A stretch of 64,000 nucleotides of DNA, from NCBI RefSeq assembly GCF_001424185.1, contig NZ_LMOM01000012.1, positions 1-64,000 of the forward strand. Direction: 5' to 3'. Position numbers and translations under genes: made by a program. The DNA comes from Deinococcus sp. Leaf326. GTDB taxonomy: Bacteria; Deinococcota; Deinococci; Deinococcales; Deinococcaceae. The notes under the pieces are model-generated. The model searched no databases. It was given only the letters and a program-made list of their open reading frames with translations, and was not told the origin of the DNA. The number at the start of each line of letters is the position of its first letter. Position 1 is the stretch's first letter. Of this stretch, positions 55,000 through 64,000 are shown in pieces.

Positions 55000-55179
55000 A
55001 GGGGCGGGCCGCGTGGCCCCGTGAGAGAACGGTCAAGGAAAGTGCCCAGGAAGTCGGGGGCTTCATGCGAAACGGCTAAAGGTGAGATGTGTGCAGGCCG
55101 CCCGGCCCGTGCAGCTGCGGGCCAGCTGCGGGGGCTGGCAGACGGCCTTCATGTTCGGTCTCACTCGGCCCCCGCGCGT

Positions 55180-55185
55180 CACACT
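55180..55185 (+). promoter_or_regulatory. Possible -10 box of the 72-aa membrane protein
   Basis: CACACT, 6 nt before the ATG at 55192: the position of a leaderless -10 with one mismatch to TANNNT. Confidence 0.35.
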
Positions 55186-55191
55186 GGGGCC

Positions 55192-55410
55192 ATGCCCACC
55201 GCACTCGCGCTGCTGCTGCTTCTGGGAGCCGTCCTTCTGGGTCTGCTGGGGCTGAGCCTGCTCGTTTTCAGTCTGTGGCCCCTGGCCGAGCAGGGACAGG
55301 CCGGGGGCGCACTGGCTGCGGGACTGACCTTTGCCGGGCTGAGCGTGCTGTGCCTCATCGCCAGCGGCGTGCTGGTCCGGCTCTCGGTGCGCGCCCTGCG
55401 GCGGCGCTGA
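55192..55410 (+). CDS. 72-aa two-span membrane protein
   Basis: A short hydrophobic protein with two helices, [20 protein letters not shown]...VFSLW (residues 3-27) and [24 protein letters not shown] (38-61), and a basic tail [10 protein letters not shown] that should stay in the cytoplasm. There is no recognised family. A much longer in-frame extension back to 54943 is Arg/Pro-rich shadow of the treZ promoter region and is rejected. It is convergent with glgX. Confidence 0.6.
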   Translation: MPTALALLLLLGAVLLGLLGLSLLVFSLWPLAEQGQAGGALAAGLTFAGLSVLCLIASGVLVRLSVRALRRR

Positions 55411-55432
55411 GGAAGAAAGTACCCATGAAGAG

Positions 55433-55468
55433 GCCCCGGCGCACGGAAGGAAAACGGGTGGCCGGGGC
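55433..55468. terminator. Stem-loop between the 72-aa gene and glgX
   Basis: GCCCCGGC (55433-55440) pairs with GCCGGGGC (55461-55468), 8 bp perfect, 20-nt loop. Between converging genes. Confidence 0.45.
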
Positions 55469-55492
55469 AGGGGGAAAGGGGAGAGGTCAGCC

Positions 55493-57628
<2,136 letters not shown>

Positions 57629-57734
57629 GGGGCTCCTCGGAAACGTGGCGCGAAAAACGGGCCGGTGATGGCCCGCCGTCACAGTGCCTTCCAGAGTAAG
57701 CAGCGGCGGCCCACCTTGCCGCCGCCGTTCATTA

Positions 57735-57748
57735 TGGAAACGTTACCA
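57735..57748. promoter_or_regulatory. LacI-type operator-like palindrome upstream of glgX
   Basis: TGGAAACGTTACCA is symmetrical at 12 of 14 positions around CG, the shape of LacI-family carbohydrate operators. A minus-strand CATAAT (57731-57736) overlaps it as a possible -10 of glgX. Confidence 0.45.
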
Positions 57749-57804
57749 GTTGGGGCCGGACCCTGGCCCATTCTCAGGGTTTGCGCCGGAAGGGCTCCGG
57801 AGAA

Positions 57805-58507
<703 letters not shown>

Positions 58508-58539
58508 GGGCGGTCCGCTGGCAGGCGGCGCTTCTCACC

Positions 58540-58568
58540 ATTCTAAAGATAGTGTGAAGAGTACACAA
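58540..58568 (-). promoter_or_regulatory. Promoter of the GntR gene
   Basis: On the minus strand TTGTGT (58563-58568), 17 bp, TAGAAT (58540-58545). GTGT/ACAC (58552-58566) forms a small inverted repeat between the boxes that could be an autoregulatory site. Confidence 0.6.
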
Positions 58569-58731
58569 GGTCAGGCGGCCGGGCGTCACGGGGTTAGGAA
58601 CAGCTTCGGCGGGAAAGTGGCGGCTGGAGCGCCTTCCGAGGCCGCTCCGTGGGCCCGTCGCCTCTGCTTGCAGCGCGAACTCAATAGGTCGGCTCCCGGT
58701 TCGGGGCCTGTTCCCACCGGAAAACGCCCGC

Positions 58732-59740
<1,009 letters not shown>

Positions 59741-59742
<2 letters not shown>

Positions 59743-59767
59743 GCCCCAACCATAGCGGCTGGGGCGT
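59741..59767. promoter_or_regulatory. moaA -10 box within an inverted repeat
   Basis: TATGGT (minus strand, 59749-59754), 6 nt before the GTG at 59742. ACGCCCCA (59741-59748) and TGGGGCGT (59760-59767) form an 8-bp perfect repeat whose loop contains the -10 box. It could be an operator, or a terminator for the M16 gene upstream. Confidence 0.5.
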
Positions 59768-59833
59768 GTTTCGGGAGCGGCGCGGCTTGCATTTGCCTTC
59801 ACGGCCAGGCGCGCCGGCGCTGCCCGGAGCGGA

Positions 59834-62779
59834 TCAGACCTTCTCGACCTCGAACGTCAGGCCCAGGTCCTTCACGTCGGCGTTGGGGTCCCGGCCCGCC
59901 ACGAGGGCGTACGCGGCGCGCCCAGGGGTCAGGTAGGTGCCGGCCACGCGGCGCAGGTCGTCCAGCGTGACCGCCAGCAACCGGGTCTTGTAGGTCTCCT
60001 GCACTTCGGGGGTGTAGCCGCTCTGGTCGCCGAAAAAGCGCAGGCGGCCCACCGTGTCGGGGCTGGTCAGGGGATCGAGGAGCTTGCTGGCCGACAATGT
60101 GGCCTCGGTCAGTTCACGCTCGCCCAGGTCGCGCGCCAGGAAGTCCCCCACAGTCCGGAAGACCTCGTAGGTGCGGGAGATGTGCGGATCGCGGTAGCTC
60201 GAGAAGCTGAACACCCCCGTGCGGGTATCGAACCCGGCCGCCGCGCCGTAGGCCCCGCCCTTCTCGCGGATCTCGGGCAGCAGGTACTCGGCGCGCAGCA
60301 GGCGTGAGAGCACGAGCAGCGCCGGACTGTCGGGGTGCGTGTAGGGCACGGTGGGGTAGGCCAGCGCATTGAAGGCGACCGGCGAATCGGTCAGGCGGGC
60401 CTGCGGCGTGTGCGCGGGCAGGGGCGGCGCCGGGCGCCCGACCGCTGCGCCGTCCGTGAACAGGTCCGTGATGGGCGTGAGGTCCAGGCTCAGGTCGCCG
60501 GGCAGCGCGGTCAGGCACAGTAGTGGCTGGCCCCGCAGGATCAGGTCGCGCAGCTCCCCGAACCGGGCCAGCAGGGCGTCGAGGCGGTCGTCGAGCGATT
60601 CGGGTTGGCCCTCGCCCCCTTCCACGATGGCCTTCAGGTTCGCCAGCAGGCTCAGGCCGCCCAGACGCTCGTCGGTCGCGGCCGAGAGGTTCACCTGCGC
60701 CGACGCGAGCCGGTCGGCATAGGCGTTGCCCGAGCTGACGACGCTGGCCTTGAGCCCCGAGAGGCGCTGCTCCAGCAGCTGCCGCAGCCGCTCCCGCGTC
60801 AGTTCGGGCTGGGCGATCACGTCGCGCAGCAGCGACACGAGCTCGCCGCCGTTGCGCGCCAGCGCCTTGCCGCTGAAGGTCAGGGCGAGGCGGACCCGGC
60901 CCAGGTCGTCGGGGGCCGTGCCCACCGCCGCGCCGGCGCCGATCCCGCCCGTGACCGCTTCGGCGCGGCGGGCCAGGGCCACATAGTCCTGCCCGGCGGC
61001 GCCGCCGCGCGTGACCGTGTAGGCGTACAGCGGCAGCACGTCGAGCAGCTCTCCCAGTTCGGGCAGGCGCACCTGCACGTCAAGGTAATCCAGGCCGCCG
61101 GTGGGCTGTGGGACCCGGCCCACGAGCGCGCGCCCGGCCTGCTCGGTGGCGTACTCGGGCCGCGCCACCCCGGCGGGTACGTCGGCCAGCGTCAGCGTGG
61201 GCAGCACGTTGGGGTCGCTCTCCTGGCCCTGAAGCGACTGGAGTTGCAGGCTCTCGCGCACGATGCGGGCGCGGTCCTCTTCGGTGAAGTCGGCGCTCAG
61301 GCGCCCGACCAGTTCACGCTCGCTCTGCTCGGTGCGGGCAGCGAGCTCGGGGTCGGGGGTCACGTTCAGGGTCACGCGGTGGGGGTTGTCCAGCAGTCCC
61401 TCCTCGATCATCGTCTCGAACACGCGCTGGCCGGCGGTCAGGTCGGCGCGCAGGCGGCCGAGTTCGGCGTCCAGGCGCAGGCCGGTGACCGGATCGCCGC
61501 CGTAGAGCCAGGGTCCCAGCAGCCGGAACATGACCTGGAGGCCGTAGGGGTAGCCGCTGTTGCTGACCTCCTTCTGCGCGATCTCGAACTGGTGCAGGCT
61601 GCTCTCGATGAGGGCCGGGTCCAGCCCCGAGTCGGCGATCTGGCGCAGGGTGGCGAGCACGAGCGCCTCGACCTCGTCGGCCTTGCCGGCACTCAGGCCT
61701 TTGAGACCCGCCGCGAAGGCCCCCTCGCGGAAGGAATCGCGGTAGCCCGAGAGATCGGCCAGCGCCGAGCCCAGACCCGAGTCGATCAGGGGCCGGGTCA
61801 GCGGCGCGCCTGCGTTGCCCAGCAGCACGTCGCTCAGCACGCTCCAGCGCAGGTTCAGGTCGGGGTCGCTGCTGCGCCCCAGTTTCCAGGCGACCAGGGC
61901 CTGCGCGCCGCGTTCGGTGTCGCTGCCGGGGTACACCACGTCCATGTGGCGCGGGGCGCTGAAGGCCGGCTGGTCGGGAATGCTCACGTCCAGCGTCTGG
62001 GCCGGGAACTGTGACATCACCTGGTCCTCGACACGCTCCAGCACGTGCTCCAGGCTCTGGTTGCCGTAGCTGTAGAAGTACGCGTTGCTGGGGTGGTAGT
62101 GCGCGGCGTGGAAGGCCCGCAGGGCCTCGTAGGTCAGCTCGGGAATGTGCTCGGGCGAACCGCCGCTGTTGTTGGCGTAGGTTAGGTCGGGGTACAGCGC
62201 CTGCCCCAGCGAGCGCCACATCACTGAGCCTGCCGAGGCCATCGCGCCCTTCATCTCGTTGTATACGACGCCCTGGAGCTTGAGGGGGGTGGTGGGGTCG
62301 TCGGGCGTCTCGAACTCGAAGCGGTGGCCGTCCTGCCGGAAGCTCTCGTAGCGCAGCAGCGGAAAGAAGGTCGCGTCGAGGTACACCGACAGCAGGTTGT
62401 CGTAGTCCTGCACGTTGCGCGTGCTGAACGGGTAGGTGGTCCAGTCGCTGGCCGTCATGGCGTTCATGAAGGTGTTCAGCGAGCGCGGCAGCATCGAGAA
62501 GAAGGGGTCGGGCACCGGGTACTTGCGGCTGCCCATCAGGACGGTGTGTTCCAGGATGTGCGCCACGCCCGTGCTGTCCCTGGGGACGGTCGGGAAGGTC
62601 ACGCCGAAGGCGAGGTTGTCGTCCTCGCGGGCGACGTGGGCGTGCCGGGCACCGTTCTCGTGGCGCAGCAGGACGAGCGTGCCCGACATCTCCGGCAGGG
62701 CCTGGACGCGTTCTACGGTGTAACGCCCCAGCGTGTCGCCCACGCTGGGCAGGCGGTGGGTGGTGGGTGTGGCGGTCAT
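59834..62779 (-). CDS. M16C insulinase-like metallopeptidase (presequence protease type)
   Basis: A 981-aa two-lobed zinc peptidase. The inverted zinc motif [20 protein letters not shown] (HxxEH) is near residue 78, and the distal Glu lies in [33 protein letters not shown] and DATFFPLL are characteristic of the PreP/CYM1/insulinase M16C branch. The C-terminal half carries [26 protein letters not shown], the substrate-binding R/Y region. It should degrade peptides in a closed chamber. There is no signal peptide. TATCCT lies 7 nt before ATG 62779. Confidence 0.94.
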   Translation of the reverse strand: MTATPTTHRLPSVGDTLGRYTVERVQALPEMSGTLVLLRHENGARHAHVAREDDNLAFGVTFPTVPRDSTGVAHILEHTVLMGSRKYPVPDPFFSMLPRSLNTFMNAMTASDWTTYPFSTRNVQDYDNLLSVYLDATFFPLLRYESFRQDGHRFEFETPDDPTTPLKLQGVVYNEMKGAMASAGSVMWRSLGQALYPDLTYANNSGGSPEHIPELTYEALRAFHAAHYHPSNAYFYSYGNQSLEHVLERVEDQVMSQFPAQTLDVSIPDQPAFSAPRHMDVVYPGSDTERGAQALVAWKLGRSSDPDLNLRWSVLSDVLLGNAGAPLTRPLIDSGLGSALADLSGYRDSFREGAFAAGLKGLSAGKADEVEALVLATLRQIADSGLDPALIESSLHQFEIAQKEVSNSGYPYGLQVMFRLLGPWLYGGDPVTGLRLDAELGRLRADLTAGQRVFETMIEEGLLDNPHRVTLNVTPDPELAARTEQSERELVGRLSADFTEEDRARIVRESLQLQSLQGQESDPNVLPTLTLADVPAGVARPEYATEQAGRALVGRVPQPTGGLDYLDVQVRLPELGELLDVLPLYAYTVTRGGAAGQDYVALARRAEAVTGGIGAGAAVGTAPDDLGRVRLALTFSGKALARNGGELVSLLRDVIAQPELTRERLRQLLEQRLSGLKASVVSSGNAYADRLASAQVNLSAATDERLGGLSLLANLKAIVEGGEGQPESLDDRLDALLARFGELRDLILRGQPLLCLTALPGDLSLDLTPITDLFTDGAAVGRPAPPLPAHTPQARLTDSPVAFNALAYPTVPYTHPDSPALLVLSRLLRAEYLLPEIREKGGAYGAAAGFDTRTGVFSFSSYRDPHISRTYEVFRTVGDFLARDLGERELTEATLSASKLLDPLTSPDTVGRLRFFGDQSGYTPEVQETYKTRLLAVTLDDLRRVAGTYLTPGRAAYALVAGRDPNADVKDLGLTFEVEKV

Positions 62780-62786
62780 GTCCGGC

Positions 62787-62792
62787 AGGATA
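62787..62792 (-). promoter_or_regulatory. -10 box of the M16C gene
   Basis: TATCCT on the minus strand, 7 nt before the ATG at 62779, inside the loop of a TCCGGC/GCCGGA repeat (62781-62803). Confidence 0.55.
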
Positions 62793-62869
62793 GCGCCGCC
62801 GGACAGGGAGAATGGGGGCAAAAAAAGGGTTGTGGGCCGGGCATGAGGTCGGAAAAAAGGGCGTGCCGG

Positions 62870-64000
62870 TCAGCGGGGCCGGCGCACCTGCCGCACCCGG
62901 TCGCGGAGCCCGCGCACTCCGGCGGGGTCGCTGCCGGCGCGGCCGTAGCGCAGGCGGTTGTACTCGGCGGCGACGGCGCGCAACTCGGCTGCCAGCGCCG
63001 GAAACTGCTCGCCGGCCCGCGCGGCGTAGGCGGTGGGGGTCTCGCCCGGAAGCTGGGGCAGGCCCAGGCGCGTGCCGAGGTCGTGCAGGCTGCGCGCGAG
63101 GGGATCGCGGGGGCGGGCAGCGCGCCGGGCGAGCATTAGTCCCGGCAGCACGGCCAGGACGGCCAGGGCCGCGAGGGCCAGCAGGTAGGGGGCCGACCCG
63201 ACCCCGCCCACCCCCAGGCGGGCGAGCAGAGTGCGCTGCTGGGTGCCGTCGTAGCCCGCGACCCAGGTGTTCCAGCTGTTTTGCAGGGCGTCCACGCGCA
63301 GCAGAGCGCGGGCCAGTGGGCCGGGCGGCCGGGCGGCGGTCGCCTGGGGCTGCGTCAGGGCCGTGCCCAGATCGGTGCGGATGCGGGCGGGGGCCACCAC
63401 GGCGGTCGGGTCCACCCGCACCCAGCCCTGCCCCGCGAGCCAGACCTCGGCCCAGGCGTGGGCGTCCTGCTGGCGCACGGTCAGGTAGCCGCCGTCGGGG
63501 TTCACCTCGCCGCCCTGGTAGCCCCCCACGATGCGCGCCGGCACGCCCGCCGCCCGCATCAGGAAGGTGAAGGCGCTGGCAAAATGCTCGCAGAAGCCCA
63601 CGCGGCTGCTGGACAAGAAGGCGTCGATGCGGTTCTGCTCGGGCAGCGTGGGCGGGTTGAGGCTGTAGCTGAAGCCCGTGCGGAACACGCCGAGTCCCGC
63701 CTGCACGCGCTGCGCGGGCGCGAGGCTGCGCCAGCCCTGCGCCAGGGCCAGGGCGCGCGGGTTCTGGCCGGGCGGTAGTTGCAGGTTCAGATTCAGACGC
63801 CGCTCGTCTTCGTTCAACCCCAGGCGGGCGGCCTGCTGCGTGAAGGTGTAGCGAGTACGCCGCGTGGGGGGCGGATAGGCCGCCGCCTGAAACGCGCTCG
63901 TGAAGTAGGTGCCGCGCGGCTGCGTGACCGGCGAGTCCAGCGCAAGCAGCCAGGGCTTGCCGCTGGGCTCCAGTGTGATGCTGTAGCTGCGGGTGGGGCC
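62870..64000 (-). CDS. Membrane transglutaminase-like protein (TgpA type), C-terminal part, runs off the window
   Basis: The reading frame is open to the right edge, so the N-terminus (normally several membrane helices) is outside. The visible 376 residues begin ...SYSITLEPSGKPWLLALDSP and contain the transglutaminase core: Cys in SSRVGFCEHFASAFTFLMRAAGVPARIVGGY in register, His in QQDAHAWAEVWL, Asp in WVRVDPTA. One membrane helix (SAPYLLALAALAVLAVLPGLMLARR) precedes a DUF4129-like C-terminal region. It probably acts on periplasmic or envelope proteins. A TTG at 63817 is not a real start. Confidence 0.9.
   Translation of the reverse strand, partial: GPTRSYSITLEPSGKPWLLALDSPVTQPRGTYFTSAFQAAAYPPPTRRTRYTFTQQAARLGLNEDERRLNLNLQLPPGQNPRALALAQGWRSLAPAQRVQAGLGVFRTGFSYSLNPPTLPEQNRIDAFLSSSRVGFCEHFASAFTFLMRAAGVPARIVGGYQGGEVNPDGGYLTVRQQDAHAWAEVWLAGQGWVRVDPTAVVAPARIRTDLGTALTQPQATAARPPGPLARALLRVDALQNSWNTWVAGYDGTQQRTLLARLGVGGVGSAPYLLALAALAVLAVLPGLMLARRAARPRDPLARSLHDLGTRLGLPQLPGETPTAYAARAGEQFPALAAELRAVAAEYNRLRYGRAGSDPAGVRGLRDRVRQVRRPR

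Overview
The window is high-GC bacterial chromosome and almost certainly comes from a Deinococcus species (Deinococcus-Thermus). The reasons are an EF-P of the Thermus type, a reductase-less nitric oxide synthase, a long L25/TL5-type ribosomal protein, a TreY/TreZ/debranching-enzyme trehalose cluster, and start codons that repeatedly sit 6-8 nt behind a TANNNT -10 box, the leaderless promoter style described for Deinococcus. The genus is an inference from these features; no search was run. I see no prophage, insertion sequence or CRISPR array. The DNA is core and housekeeping-like, tightly packed on both strands.

Layout. 1-342 is gene-free and less GC-rich. 342-7091 holds a NUDIX hydrolase, an IMPACT/YigZ protein, an iron-type ABC binding protein, dnaE and a small gene translationally coupled to dnaE. 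7255-12904 holds a coiled-coil protein with an internal ribosome-binding site, two zinc metallopeptidases, nitric oxide synthase, and a YjbQ/DUF4403 divergent pair whose promoters lie in a perfect inverted repeat. 12994-20608 holds malic enzyme, a hotdog thioesterase, a YihY/BrkB membrane protein, hisA, a GT4 glycosyltransferase, tRNA-Leu(CAG), a cyclodeaminase and malate dehydrogenase.

20801-24313 holds a small membrane-anchored protein, a very structured intergenic stretch, a rhodanese and sufE (divergent), a membrane protein and rdgB. 23717-27476 reads as a leftward string: a dienoyl-CoA isomerase-like crotonase, a 2,4-dienoyl-CoA reductase-like SDR, PBP4/dacB, then rdgB, which also has its own -10 box. 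27742-32869 holds an SLH/coiled-coil/collagen-like/beta-barrel surface protein, a 65-aa membrane protein, accB-accC, efp and rplY. 33208-38730 holds an R2K ATP-grasp protein, a PNPOx-family protein and the suf operon (sufC-sufB-VOC-sufD) behind a promoter with a 7-1-7 palindrome.

38942-48194 is the most unusual block. An ExbB/TolQ-like and ExbD/TolR-like proton-channel pair is followed by a 722-aa TonB-like protein with an enormous Ala/Pro/Gly linker and a C-terminal domain that does not look like TonB. Next come a secreted protein of unknown function and an adaptor plus RND pump whose proteins also carry unusual insertions. 48281-57628 holds coaX, a zinc alcohol dehydrogenase, treY-treZ and a glgX/treX-type debranching enzyme, with a GntR/UTRA regulator at 57805-58497. 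The window ends with moaA, an M16C metallopeptidase and the C-terminal part of a TgpA-like membrane transglutaminase that runs off the right edge.

Themes that tie genes together: Fe-S cluster and sulfur handling (sufCBD, sufE, rhodanese, moaA), fatty-acid metabolism (accBC, dienoyl-CoA enzymes), trehalose/glycogen metabolism (treY, treZ, glgX, GntR) and cell-envelope work (ExbBD/TonB-like, RND pump, SLH protein, PBP4, transglutaminase).
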